From the NCBI RefSeq assembly GCF_900115495.1, contig NZ_FOWR01000014.1, forward strand, positions 1-64,000: a stretch of 64,000 nt of DNA, in the 5' to 3' direction. Of the stretch, positions 1 through 8,665 are shown piece by piece. Each line of letters begins with the position of its first letter. Within the stretch, counting starts at the first letter, position 1. A program made the translations under genes and the position numbers. The notes below the pieces were generated by a model. The model searched no databases. It was given only the letters and a program-made list of their open reading frames with translations, and had not been told where the DNA came from. The DNA comes from Enterovibrio norvegicus DSM 15893. Lineage in GTDB: Bacteria > Pseudomonadota > Gammaproteobacteria > Enterobacterales > Vibrionaceae.

Positions 1-243
1 CTTCATGGCATGGTTTTCCAAACTGACGTCGGCAAACATTTTTTTGAGCTTGGCATTTTCTGCCTCTAGCTCCTTGATGCGCTTCAGTTCAGACGCGTCA
101 AGCCCACCATACTTGGCTTTCCAATTGTAATAAGTTGCGCTGCTGATGCCGTGTTGGCGACAAATATCGTCAACTTTCATGCCTGCGTCGGCTTCTTTGA
201 GGATCGTGACTATCTGTGATTCAGTAAACCGTGACTTCTTCAT
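1..243 (-). CDS. IS3-family transposase OrfA (partial)
   Basis: The first 81 codons of a transposase OrfA, cut by the window edge. It opens with MKKSRFTESQIVTILKEAD and contains a helix-turn-helix (GISSATYYNWKAKYGG, about residues 33-48), followed by a leucine-zipper-like stretch (LKRIKELEAENAKLKKMF). This is the standard arrangement of OrfA in IS3 elements, where it binds the element ends and is joined to OrfB by frameshifting. The start is ATG at 243, preceded by a GGAG-type ribosome binding site. Confidence 0.88.
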   Translation of the reverse strand, partial: MKKSRFTESQIVTILKEADAGMKVDDICRQHGISSATYYNWKAKYGGLDASELKRIKELEAENAKLKKMFADVSLENHAMK

Positions 244-312
244 GATGATCTCCTGCTTTTTCTGTGGCAGAAAACTCCAGTTTAGACTGTCTCAGCATAG
301 GGGAAGTGGACA
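1..312 (-). mobile_element. IS3-family insertion sequence, left end only
   Basis: One end of an insertion sequence runs off the window edge. On the minus strand it starts with TGTCCACTTCCCC at position 312, fitting the 5'-TG ends usual for IS3 elements. About 70 bases of leader follow, then the orfA start codon at 243. The element sits inside the 3' end of the DUF417 gene that starts at 781. The other end, orfB and any target duplication are outside the window, so the subgroup (IS407-like by the orfA type) is tentative. Confidence 0.85.
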
Positions 313-781
313 CTTTGGCAAGCAGAGAGACTGCTGCTGATAACAATACAATGTCTTTCAGCAGGAATTGCCCGGGTGCGACTGAGATTGCAGGGAAGCC
401 ACCCAAACTTGCTTCGGCTATCGGTGCAGTGAACAATAAGCTAGTGGTAACAGCAAATGTCACTGTCGCGCCAGCCGCACCAATAATGGTGATAGTGCGA
501 TGAAACGGAGCAAGCAACAGAGCAACGGCGGTGGCAATTTCAACAGTACCAATCAAGTTAGAAGCACCTTGTAAGCTGAATACGCTATAAAGCCAGTTTG
601 TCAGAGGGCTTGAGGCGACAAGACCTTGGATCGCACCTGCTTCATAACCCGTAAACTTCATGGCACCAATCCATGCCAATACAATGACGATGGAAAAGCG
701 CACTGCATTGTCTGCAATATGGTTGAGTGCGTGAGCGCGTTGGTTGTTGATTCGGCCGTGTACATTATTAATCGTTGTCAT
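221..781 (-). pseudogene. DUF417 (RclC/YkgB-like) membrane protein, 3' end replaced by IS
   Basis: An inner-membrane protein of the DUF417 family, the family of E. coli RclC from the reactive-chlorine resistance operon rclABC. Hydrophobic helices are visible near residues 25-45, 70-95, 100-120 and 140-155, and the family-like segment IVLAWIGAMKFTGYEA lies near residue 35. Native sequence ends around residue 156, after LSAAVSLLAK. The last 30 or so residues (from VSTSPMLRQSK) are read from the insertion sequence. Compared with my recollection of E. coli RclC, about 20 C-terminal residues are lost but all membrane helices remain, so some function may survive. It lies 40 bp after the glutaredoxin gene and probably shares its transcript. 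Confidence 0.8.
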
Positions 782-821
782 GATGCTTCTCCTAACATTT
801 TCGTTTTCTTAATGGGTTGGA

Positions 822-1091
822 TTAAACCGCGTTGGTTTGGCTTTCCAGAATTTTTTGAAACTGACCTTTTCTTATTGCGCTTTGTAAGTCGTCGTTACCG
901 CCTACATGAATGTTTCCGACGAAGACTTGCGGCACTGTTCGGCGTTGGCTTCGCGATGTCATTTCATTGAACAATGCTGCGTCATCACTCACTTCAATTT
1001 CGCGATAAGCAAGACCCATACGGCCTAGTGTCTGTTTTGCCGCTCGGCAGTGAGGGCAGTAGCTCTTGGTGTAGATTTCAATCATCGGCAT
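822..1091 (-). CDS. grxC: glutaredoxin (GrxC type)
   Basis: A small cytoplasmic glutathione-dependent thiol-disulfide oxidoreductase of 89 residues, the normal size for glutaredoxin 3. The active site CPHC is at residues 12-15, and the cis-proline motif TVPQVF and the glutathione-binding GGNDD are both present. The ATG at 1091 has GGAG seven bases upstream; a second in-frame ATG lies two codons later. It is divergent from an RclR-like regulator and precedes a DUF417 gene, so a role in electrophile or hypochlorite stress is inferred. The grxC name rests on motif similarity; a general housekeeping grxC may exist elsewhere in the genome. Confidence 0.88.
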   Translation of the reverse strand: MPMIEIYTKSYCPHCRAAKQTLGRMGLAYREIEVSDDAALFNEMTSRSQRRTVPQVFVGNIHVGGNDDLQSAIRKGQFQKILESQTNAV

Positions 1092-1207
1092 GGTTGTGCT
1101 CCGTCGTGTTTGTGTATGGTTCTACTTTAGGTGTTGCGCTTCGGACTATCTATGCACAATAATCTTGAATAAATACATCGATCGTATATTGGTAAGGAAG
1201 GTACACA

Positions 1208-2056
1208 ATGGAAGTGATGAGCGATATTCTCCGCGCCATCCGCGTGGCGGGCAGTGTGTATTTCTGTAGCCAGGTCGAGGCTCCGTGGACGAAAACGTTT
1301 CAGGATTTGGATTACGCCAGCTTCCACATGATTCGCCGTGGCGCATGTTGGGCGAATGTGGATGGGCAGATTGAAAAGCTAGAAGCTGGAGATTTGATTT
1401 TCCTCGGCCCCGGTCAAAACCATGTACTTTCCAGCCTTTCACCCGAGAAAAGAAAGCCGGATCTGGATGACACGATCTTACTGCTTTGCTGCTCCTTCAG
1501 TTTCTCGCGCACGGCAACAACGCCATTGATGGACGTGTTCCCCCGTATGACGATAGTGCGAGATAAAGACTTTCTCGATCACCCTTGGCTGCGCAGTACC
1601 TTTGATCAACTGAGTTCGGAATATATGTCGCAAGGGCCAGGCTCTGAGCTTATCGTCAACAAACTCACGGAGATCATACTGGTTGAGCTCATACGGATTA
1701 ACTTCGGGCGCAAGCAATCCAGTTCGTTTTTGGATGCACTGAACGACAAACGCATTTCCCGTGCACTGCAACTTCTTCATGATAACCCTGAACAAAGTTG
1801 GACATTGGCTGCGGTTGCAAGTCAGATCGGTATGTCGCGTGCAGCTTTTGCTAGTCGGTTTTCTTCCTTGGTTGGTCAGCCAATGTTTGGTTACCTCACC
1901 AACCTTAGAATGCAAAAAGCGCAAGAATTACTGCGCGAGTCTTTGCTGCCGGTTTATGAGATTGCAGAACAAGTGGGATACGACTCGGAACGGGCGTTTA
2001 CGCTCGCTTTTAAAAAACACATTGGAATTACGCCGAGACAGTTTCGGGCGCAGTAA
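1208..2056 (+). CDS. AraC-family regulator with cupin sensor domain (RclR-like)
   Basis: A 282-residue transcription factor. Residues 1-110 form a cupin_6-type sensor (FHMIRRGACWANVDG, LEAGDLIFLGPGQNH). The C-terminal 100 residues carry two AraC helix-turn-helix motifs, ending in the characteristic VGYDSERAFTLAFKKHIGIT. Cysteines fall at residues 20, 47, 94 and 95. E. coli RclR is reported to sense hypochlorous acid through Cys21 and Cys89, and Cys20 and Cys94/95 are in similar places. It is transcribed away from grxC and the DUF417 gene, the usual arrangement for a regulator of its neighbours. The ATG start has a GGAAGG ribosome binding site. Confidence 0.86.
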   Translation: MEVMSDILRAIRVAGSVYFCSQVEAPWTKTFQDLDYASFHMIRRGACWANVDGQIEKLEAGDLIFLGPGQNHVLSSLSPEKRKPDLDDTILLLCCSFSFSRTATTPLMDVFPRMTIVRDKDFLDHPWLRSTFDQLSSEYMSQGPGSELIVNKLTEIILVELIRINFGRKQSSSFLDALNDKRISRALQLLHDNPEQSWTLAAVASQIGMSRAAFASRFSSLVGQPMFGYLTNLRMQKAQELLRESLLPVYEIAEQVGYDSERAFTLAFKKHIGITPRQFRAQ

Positions 2057-2170
2057 AACGTAGATAGGCACTTTTGGATGATTATCGTGTTGTCAGTTTC
2101 ACGGTTTCGATTTTTTTGGTTTATAAACCTGCATCGCTTATCAATGGCGATACTCGATTTTCATCTTCCC

Positions 2171-2647
2171 TTAAAACTTCATCGGTGCATTGGTTTTCAC
2201 TTCTCTTACTACAAAGAAGGTTCGTGCTTGTCGAACGCCGGGCAGGGCGATGAGGTTTTGTGCGAGGAAGTGGTGATAATCTTCCATGTCTTTCACGCGT
2301 AGCCGCAATAAATAGTCAAAATCCCCTGCGACCAAATCACAATCTAGGATGGCATCTAGCACATCAACGGCCGCTTCAAATGCGGCGATGCTCTCTGGTG
2401 TTGAACGATCAAGCACGATGCCCACCATCACGAGCGTGTTTAAACCCAAGCGTTTGGGGTCCACCAACGCTCTCACACTTTTGATATAGCCTTCATCAAA
2501 CAACCTCTGCGTGCGCCGATGGCAGGTTGCCGCGCTCACGTTCACTCTCTGTGCCAGCTCTGCGTTGGTTAAACGTCCGTTGTCTTGAAGCAACCGAAGG
2601 ATGTTGAGATCGATGCGGTCTATTTCTGATGCGTAATTATCTTTCAT
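2171..2647 (-). CDS. Lrp/AsnC-family transcriptional regulator
   Basis: A 158-residue feast/famine regulator. The N-terminal winged helix-turn-helix spans about residues 8-60 (IDLNILRLLQDNGRLTNAELAQ, then VNVSAATCHRRTQRL). A RAM/Lrp ligand-binding domain follows (VAGDFDYLLRLRVKDMEDY). The start is taken as ATG 2647; an upstream TTG at 2659 is possible. It is divergent from the AceE-type gene at 2871. The same pairing of an Lrp-type regulator with an E1 gene occurs in the methionine-catabolic mdeR-mdeA-mdeB locus of Pseudomonas putida, so control by an amino acid or 2-oxoacid is a reasonable inference. Confidence 0.9.
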   Translation of the reverse strand: MKDNYASEIDRIDLNILRLLQDNGRLTNAELAQRVNVSAATCHRRTQRLFDEGYIKSVRALVDPKRLGLNTLVMVGIVLDRSTPESIAAFEAAVDVLDAILDCDLVAGDFDYLLRLRVKDMEDYHHFLAQNLIALPGVRQARTFFVVREVKTNAPMKF

Positions 2648-2870
2648 AAAATAACCCAATAATTATCAGATATTCCATTCATAAACTAAATACTACGTCA
2701 TTAGGGAATTATTAATGTGAATTTGAAAGCACATTTCAAACACTGATTGGTAGGATTTTTATAGGGTTCAGCAAGGGCGTTCTCTGAATAATGCCGAGTC
2801 GACAGCATTCAATGCGTCTGGTTCTTCGCCTTGCTTGAATATTTCTCTATCGAAAATCAGGACGATTCAT
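2648..2870. promoter_or_regulatory. divergent control region between Lrp regulator and E1 gene
   Basis: AT-rich divergent intergenic DNA. The heptamer AATAATT near 2659 and its inverse AATTATT near 2706 form an inverted pair about 45 bases apart, a spacing compatible with binding by a multimeric Lrp-type protein. No clear -10/-35 pair was identified. Confidence 0.35.
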
Positions 2871-5543
2871 ATGCATGGAAACCGAGAGCAACAGAGCGAC
2901 ATTGATCCTTCAGAAACACAGGAGTGGGTCGATTCACTGTTAAGTGTGAAACAAGAAGACGGCGTGGATCGCGCAAAGTACCTATTAAAGACGTTAGAAG
3001 ACACTGCGCGTGTTGAAGGGCTGAATGCGACAGAGCAACCTTACTCTTCTTATCGAAATACGATTTCTCTCGAACAGCAAGGTGTGTATCCAGGTGATCT
3101 TGCGGTTGAACATCGCCTAACTGCCATTATGCGCTGGAATGCGTTGGCAATCGTCGTGCGTGCCAATGAAGCTTATGGCGGACTAGGGGGTCATGTTGCC
3201 AGCTACGCGTCTGCGGCTGAAATCTTCGAAATGGGCTTTAACCATTTTTTCCGGGCTCGAACGGATACCTTTGGCGGGGATCTGGTTTATTACCAACCGC
3301 ACTCAGCCCCAGGGGTGTATTCGCGCGCATTTTTAGAAGGCCGTCTGACGCGCACGCAAATCGACAACTATCGACAGGAAGTAGGGGGCAACGGCTTATG
3401 TTCTTACCCGCATCCATGGTTGATGCCTGATTTTTGGCAATTCCCAACAGGCTCTATGGGGATTGGTCCGTTGAATGCCGTCTATCAAGCGAGATACATG
3501 CGATACACACAAGCACGTGGTTTGTTGAATACAGATGATCGCCATGTATGGGGTGTATTTGGGGATGGCGAGATGGATGAACCCGAATCCATTGCAGGGC
3601 TGACGCTAGCGGCACGCGAAGGGTTGGATAATCTAACGTTCATCGTAAACTGTAATTTGCAACGGCTTGATGGCCCTGTTCGAGGTAACGGTCAGGTTAT
3701 TCAGGAACTGGAGTCGCTGTTCATTGGTGCGGGTTGGAATGTCATCAAAGTGCTTTGGGGATCAGAGTGGGATGACATTTTTGCGCGCGATAAAGACAAT
3801 GTTTTGCTCCGCCGCTTTGCGAACACGGTCGATGGTGAGTATCAGAACCTTGGTGCGAAAGACGGCGATTACAACCGCGACAAATTCTTCAATACCGATC
3901 CGCGCAGCGCCTCCTTGGTATCACACATGTCAGATGACGAGATAAACAACCTTAAACGCGGTGGTCATGATTTTCGTAAGCTTCATGCTGCGTTTGCTAC
4001 GGCGAAAGCGCATAAAGGTCGTCCGACCGTGATCTTAGCAAAAACCAAAAAAGGCTTTGGCATGGGCGGTGCGGGTGAATCACGAATGATCGCTCACCAA
4101 GCCAAATCATTGGATACCGATGCGCTTTATCAATTTCGTGACCGCTTTAACCTTCCTATTTCGGACAGCGATGTTGAGAATCTCAACATTTTTGTGCCTG
4201 ATGCGCACAGCGAAGAGATGACGTATTTGCACGCCCGCCGAAAAGCGCTGGGTGGGTATATGCCAGAACGGGTGCGGGCTGCGCCAACAGAAACCTTAGT
4301 CGCGGTGCCTGATATCAATACCTACGGGAAATTCGCACTAAAGGCTGACGGAAAAGAAATGTCGACCACCATGGCTGCCGTCCGCATGATGGGAGGGCTG
4401 TTAAAAGATCCTGCGTTTGGACAGCGCGTAGTCCCCATTGTGGCAGACGAAGCGCGTACCTTTGGCATGAACAACTTGTTTCGTCAGATCGGTATCTATT
4501 CACCAGACGGACAGCAATATGAGCCTGAAGATGCGGGCTCAATGATGTACTACAAAGAATCATCCAGCGGCCAATTGTTAGAAGAAGGCATCACGGAGGC
4601 TGGGGCTCTTTCATCTTGGGCTGCCGCTGCGACGTCTTACTCTATCCATGGCATGCCCATGCTGCCCATTTACATCTACTACTCGATGTTTGGCTTTCAA
4701 CGTGTTGGCGATTTGATCTGGGCGGCGGCAGACCAACGTGCGCGCGGTTTCTTGCTGGGGGCAACGGCTGGTCGAACGACCTTATCGGGTGAGGGACTGC
4801 AACACCAAGACGGCACGAGCCAGCTCATTGCATCAACCATTCCTAATTGCCGAAGCTATGATCCTGCGTTTGCCAGTGAGCTTGCTGTCATCTTTGACTA
4901 CGGCACAAAACGAATGATGGAAGCGCAAATTGATGAGTTCTATTACATCACGGTCATGAACGAAAACTATGCTCAGCCTTCACTAGTAAGCGGTGACGAA
5001 GAAGACATCATCAAAGGGTTGTACCAACTGCGTGGATACGAACAGAGCAATGCCATGATCAATTTGGTAGGCGCAGGCACGATCATGATGGAAGTGATTG
5101 CGGCCGCTAGGCTGTTAAACGAAGAGTTCGATATTCCGACCAAGATGTTCAGTGCCACGAGCTTTTCAGAACTGGCGCGTGATGCGGAAAATGTCGAGAG
5201 GCAACGACGACGAAATCTGGATGCCGCATCGCCGACGTCGCATGTGGAAAAAACCCTTGGGGTTACGTTACCCACGGTTGTTGCCACAGACTACGTGAGG
5301 GCGGTGCCTCAGATGATTGCTCAATACCTTCCTCGGCGTTTTGTCGCGCTGGGTACAGACGGGTTTGGTCGCAGTGATCAACGAGAGAATCTTCGCGCGT
5401 TTTTTGAAGTCGACCGCTATAACATTGCCCTAACAGCGATTGAAACATTGGTGAGAGAAGGGAAAGTGGATAGATCTGTGCAAGCCGCGGCGATTGACGC
5501 CTTTAACCTTGATCCAAACAAACCGGCCTCTTGGACACAATAA
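2871..5543 (+). CDS. homodimeric 2-oxoacid dehydrogenase E1 (AceE/MdeB-like)
   Basis: A thiamine-diphosphate-dependent E1 of 890 residues, the size of E. coli AceE (887). It decarboxylates a 2-oxoacid and passes the acyl group to a lipoyl E2. The ThDP motif begins with GDGEMDEPES near residue 232 and ends with NCN about 28 residues later. The transketolase-like pyrimidine domain and C-terminal domain (YEQSNAMINLVGAGTIMMEV) are complete. ATG 2871 is chosen over an upstream TTG because AGGA precedes it and the protein then begins like AceE (DIDPSETQEW). No aceF or lpd follows, so it is not the main pdh operon. Next to an Lrp-type regulator, it resembles MdeB, proposed to act on 2-oxobutyrate from methionine. 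True substrate unknown. Confidence 0.85.
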   Translation: MHGNREQQSDIDPSETQEWVDSLLSVKQEDGVDRAKYLLKTLEDTARVEGLNATEQPYSSYRNTISLEQQGVYPGDLAVEHRLTAIMRWNALAIVVRANEAYGGLGGHVASYASAAEIFEMGFNHFFRARTDTFGGDLVYYQPHSAPGVYSRAFLEGRLTRTQIDNYRQEVGGNGLCSYPHPWLMPDFWQFPTGSMGIGPLNAVYQARYMRYTQARGLLNTDDRHVWGVFGDGEMDEPESIAGLTLAAREGLDNLTFIVNCNLQRLDGPVRGNGQVIQELESLFIGAGWNVIKVLWGSEWDDIFARDKDNVLLRRFANTVDGEYQNLGAKDGDYNRDKFFNTDPRSASLVSHMSDDEINNLKRGGHDFRKLHAAFATAKAHKGRPTVILAKTKKGFGMGGAGESRMIAHQAKSLDTDALYQFRDRFNLPISDSDVENLNIFVPDAHSEEMTYLHARRKALGGYMPERVRAAPTETLVAVPDINTYGKFALKADGKEMSTTMAAVRMMGGLLKDPAFGQRVVPIVADEARTFGMNNLFRQIGIYSPDGQQYEPEDAGSMMYYKESSSGQLLEEGITEAGALSSWAAAATSYSIHGMPMLPIYIYYSMFGFQRVGDLIWAAADQRARGFLLGATAGRTTLSGEGLQHQDGTSQLIASTIPNCRSYDPAFASELAVIFDYGTKRMMEAQIDEFYYITVMNENYAQPSLVSGDEEDIIKGLYQLRGYEQSNAMINLVGAGTIMMEVIAAARLLNEEFDIPTKMFSATSFSELARDAENVERQRRRNLDAASPTSHVEKTLGVTLPTVVATDYVRAVPQMIAQYLPRRFVALGTDGFGRSDQRENLRAFFEVDRYNIALTAIETLVREGKVDRSVQAAAIDAFNLDPNKPASWTQ

Positions 5544-5583
5544 AGCGGTGTCGAGGCCGAGTGCGCTGTCGCTGGCATTGGAT

Positions 5584-6948
5584 TTACTGTCTTTGTTTCG
5601 CCTTGCTCGCCAACCTTTTCGCGGCTTCACGATGGCGCGCGATCAAGGCGTGTTTATCAACATCAACAAGCGCGCCATTTTTCACTCGCCATTCCCCGTT
5701 GACCATCACATGATCGGCTTGCTGTGCGCCACAGAGTACCAACGCGGCGAGAGGATCATGGCTGCCAGAAAATCGAATGTCATCGAGGGTGAACATGGCG
5801 ATGTCAGCCATCATGCCGGGCGCGAGTGTGCCGATATCGTTTCGGCCAATGTTACGCGCTGAGCCTTGTGTGGCCCAGCGGAACGCATCCAAATGGCTCA
5901 CGTTGGCAGAGCCGTAACGCAGGCGTTGAATGTAGGTCGCCATGCGCAGTTCGTTGACCAAATTTGAACCGTCATTGGAGGCGGAGCCGTCAACCCCTAG
6001 ACCAACGGACGCGCCCGCAGCTTCGAGCTCTAAGTTCCGACAAATGCCCGAAGCGAGCATCATATTCGAGCTCGGGCAATGGCAAATGCCGATGCCTGCG
6101 GCACCTAAACGAACAATCTCCTCATCATTGAAGTGAATGCCGTGCGCTAACCATGTTCGATCGTGTAACCAACCCACATCTTCTAGGTAATCAACGGGGC
6201 GTAAACCGAATTTTTCTAAGCAAAATGCTTCTTCATCGATGGTTTCACACAAGTGGGTGTGAAGCATCACATTGTGCTGTTTGGCAACGCGCGCCGTTTC
6301 TTTCATCAAGTCGGTGGTGACGGAAAAGGGCGAGCAGGGGGCGAGCGCGATTTGTGTCATCCCGCCGTGTTCCGGCTGGTGGTAGCGATTGATCAAACGA
6401 ATGCTGTCATCAATGATGGCTTGTTCCGTTTGAATGGTATGTCTGGGTGGCAAACCGCCTTGATCTTCACCGAGACTCATTGAACCGCGCGTGAGTACAG
6501 TCCGAATGCCCATTTTCTGCGTTGCTTCTATCTGTACATCAATGGCATGTTCTAGGCCAGTTGGAATCAAATAGTGGTGGTCAGAGGCCGTTGTACAGCC
6601 CGACAGTAGCAATTCTGCAGAGGCAAGTTCCGTACTCAGCTGCATCATTTCTTCATCAAGACAGGCCCAAACCGGGTATAAGGCTTTTAGCCATTGAAAC
6701 AGTTCTTTGTCCAACGCATCGGGGTAAGCACGTGTGAGTGTTTGGTAGAAATGATGGTGGGCGTTAATCAGCCCCGGAAGAACCACATGTTGGGAAGCGT
6801 CCACAACATGATCAATGGCGACAGAAGGTTGGCCATCTCTCGATATCAGTTCAACGATGTTTGCACCGTCGACGACAATCCCGCCTGCTGCGTCGTTTTC
6901 TGTGCCAGTCCAAATGGCGAGCGGGTGCTTTATCCATGTTGTTGCCAT
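5584..6948 (-). CDS. 8-oxoguanine deaminase (amidohydrolase family)
   Basis: A cytoplasmic metal-dependent amidohydrolase of about 454 residues that deaminates 8-oxoguanine to urate and ammonia. The metal motif appears as PGLINAHHHFYQTLTRAY (HHH at residues 64-66), the form typical of the Pseudomonas 8-oxoguanine deaminase group. The later ligands are HTHLCE, a histidine in LAHGIHF, and the aspartate in GVDGSASND. ATG 6948 is preferred over TTG 6954 because AAGGA lies eight bases upstream. It sits beside purine permeases and the urate-degradation genes, which fits a role feeding urate into the pathway. Other aminopyrimidine or purine deaminases of the TrzN/AtzA group are a less likely reading. 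Confidence 0.84.
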   Translation of the reverse strand: MATTWIKHPLAIWTGTENDAAGGIVVDGANIVELISRDGQPSVAIDHVVDASQHVVLPGLINAHHHFYQTLTRAYPDALDKELFQWLKALYPVWACLDEEMMQLSTELASAELLLSGCTTASDHHYLIPTGLEHAIDVQIEATQKMGIRTVLTRGSMSLGEDQGGLPPRHTIQTEQAIIDDSIRLINRYHQPEHGGMTQIALAPCSPFSVTTDLMKETARVAKQHNVMLHTHLCETIDEEAFCLEKFGLRPVDYLEDVGWLHDRTWLAHGIHFNDEEIVRLGAAGIGICHCPSSNMMLASGICRNLELEAAGASVGLGVDGSASNDGSNLVNELRMATYIQRLRYGSANVSHLDAFRWATQGSARNIGRNDIGTLAPGMMADIAMFTLDDIRFSGSHDPLAALVLCGAQQADHVMVNGEWRVKNGALVDVDKHALIARHREAAKRLASKAKQRQ

Positions 6949-7004
6949 AGCCAATGTCCTTTATGAGTTTACGTGACTGTCGTTAGTCGACACCAGTGCG
7001 TAAA

Positions 7005-7034
7005 ACACACCCTCCGATTCTGCAGAGGGTGTGT
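7005..7034 (-). terminator. rho-independent terminator-like hairpin
   Basis: Ten-base perfect stem ACACACCCTC / GAGGGTGTGT, followed on the minus strand by a short T run. It lies just downstream of the NCS2 permease and would end its transcript before the deaminase gene. Confidence 0.7.
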
Positions 7035-7046
7035 CGGCGGGTTGCG

Positions 7047-8498
7047 CTATTGAATAGGTTTTGTTGGAGGATCGCCGTCAGTTGTGCCTGCGCTGGTGGT
7101 TGGTGATGACGGAGTTTGAGAATTTGCCTTAGGGGTATCATCATCCAACGATGAGAAATCGCTGTTCTGTTGCGCGAGCTCTTCTTCCTCTGCCTCTTTT
7201 TCTGCCACCACGTCCTCTTTGGTTTTTGGCAATACGAGGTTAAGCATGACTGCCACGATCGTACCTGTGGTTATGCCAGAATGAAGAAGCTGTGCGATGT
7301 CATGGTGTAAGTGTTGAAGAATGTTGGGTTGAACAGTAACGGCGAGACCTGATGCGAGCGATACACAAATCACGAGCGCATTACGGCGTGTATCAGCGGC
7401 TTTGATCAACATGCGAATACCCGCGTAGGCAATCATGCCGAACATAATAAAGCCGACACCGCCCAGTACGGGTTTTGGCACGGTAACCGCCAGTGCGCCA
7501 AATTTAGGGAACAGACCCGCGAGAATGAGCAATGCGCCTGTTGCGCCAACCACAAATCGGCTTGCTACACCTGTTATGCCCACAATCCCGACGTTTTGAC
7601 TGAATGATGCCAGTGGCAACGCATTGAACATGGCGCCAATGGCACTACCAATACCATCCCCAAGCAGGCCTCGTTTCAGATCCTTCCCTGAAATATTCTT
7701 GTGACAGTTGCTGGCAAGCGCGAGGAAATCGCCCGTCGCTTCTGCAATCACCACGATATAGGCCAACGACATACTCACGATGGCGGTAAGTGAAAATGTG
7801 AAGCCGTATTTAAAGGGCTCGGGCGCTGCAAACCAGCCTGCGTTAGCTATTTGTGTTAAATCCACCATGCCCATGCTGAGGGCCACCAAATACCCACCGG
7901 CCAAGCCAATGACGATGGCAGATGCCGCTATCGCGCCTTTTGCATAGGTTGATACCAACAGCACAACGCCCAGAGAAACGGCCGCTAAGAAGAGTTTGGG
8001 TAAAGTGGCAAAGTTTTCACTGTCGGCGGGGGCATCACCTACCCAATTCATTGCAACGGGCAAAATGGTTAAACCAATAAGGGTGACGACGACACCGCTG
8101 ACAACAGGAGGAAACAATTTCCGTATTTGTTCCATGAAAAAGCTGGAAATGATCACCAAGAAAGCACCCACTAAGGACGCCCCGAGAATGCCTGACATGC
8201 CATCGACTTTACCGATGCCGATGGCAATGCCGAGAAAGGCAAAACTGGAGCCCATGACCACGGGCAATCGAATACCCACAGGGCCAAGGCCGAGACATTG
8301 AACGATAGTGATAGCACCTGATATAAACAGGGCTGCGTTGATCAATGTGACGATTTCTGAGCCCGGAAGACCAATGGCAGAACCCACAATCAGCGGCACT
8401 GCGATTATTCCTCCGACGGATGCAAGCATGTGTTGCACAGCGAGCATGAAGGTGACGCCCGTGGGCGGCTTGTCATTCAATTGATATAAGAGCTTCAT
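7047..8498 (-). CDS. NCS2-family xanthine/urate permease
   Basis: An inner-membrane nucleobase transporter of about 483 residues with some 12-14 hydrophobic helices. The NAT/NCS2 signature QNVGIVGITG follows helix 9, and the conserved AQH-like motif appears as AVQHMLA near the N-terminus. The start ATG 8498 follows an AAGGAAAG ribosome binding site. Genomic context suggests xanthine or urate as substrate; the sequence alone does not decide between them. The last 60 residues form an unusual hydrophilic tail, first acidic (EKEAEEEE) and then rich in Ser, Thr and Pro, that the core family lacks. Confidence 0.88.
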   Translation of the reverse strand: MKLLYQLNDKPPTGVTFMLAVQHMLASVGGIIAVPLIVGSAIGLPGSEIVTLINAALFISGAITIVQCLGLGPVGIRLPVVMGSSFAFLGIAIGIGKVDGMSGILGASLVGAFLVIISSFFMEQIRKLFPPVVSGVVVTLIGLTILPVAMNWVGDAPADSENFATLPKLFLAAVSLGVVLLVSTYAKGAIAASAIVIGLAGGYLVALSMGMVDLTQIANAGWFAAPEPFKYGFTFSLTAIVSMSLAYIVVIAEATGDFLALASNCHKNISGKDLKRGLLGDGIGSAIGAMFNALPLASFSQNVGIVGITGVASRFVVGATGALLILAGLFPKFGALAVTVPKPVLGGVGFIMFGMIAYAGIRMLIKAADTRRNALVICVSLASGLAVTVQPNILQHLHHDIAQLLHSGITTGTIVAVMLNLVLPKTKEDVVAEKEAEEEELAQQNSDFSSLDDDTPKANSQTPSSPTTSAGTTDGDPPTKPIQ

Positions 8499-8639
8499 CG
8501 TGCTTTCCTTCGTGATACTTTCTCGAATGGTTAAAGACACCGACACATAGTGGCACCACGTGTCGAGCTACTGTTTACGCTTCCAAATTGAAAACATTAC
8601 TGTCTGAAAACGTGTTTTTTTATTGAATCGATAAAGATA

Positions 8640-8661
8640 AAGGGGCGTATTGCCCCTCAAT
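8640..8661 (-). terminator. terminator after AzgA-type permease
   Basis: Hairpin with GGGGC / GCCCC arms immediately downstream of the permease stop codon, followed on the minus strand by TTTATCTTTAT. Confidence 0.6.
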
Positions 8662-8665
8662 TTTA

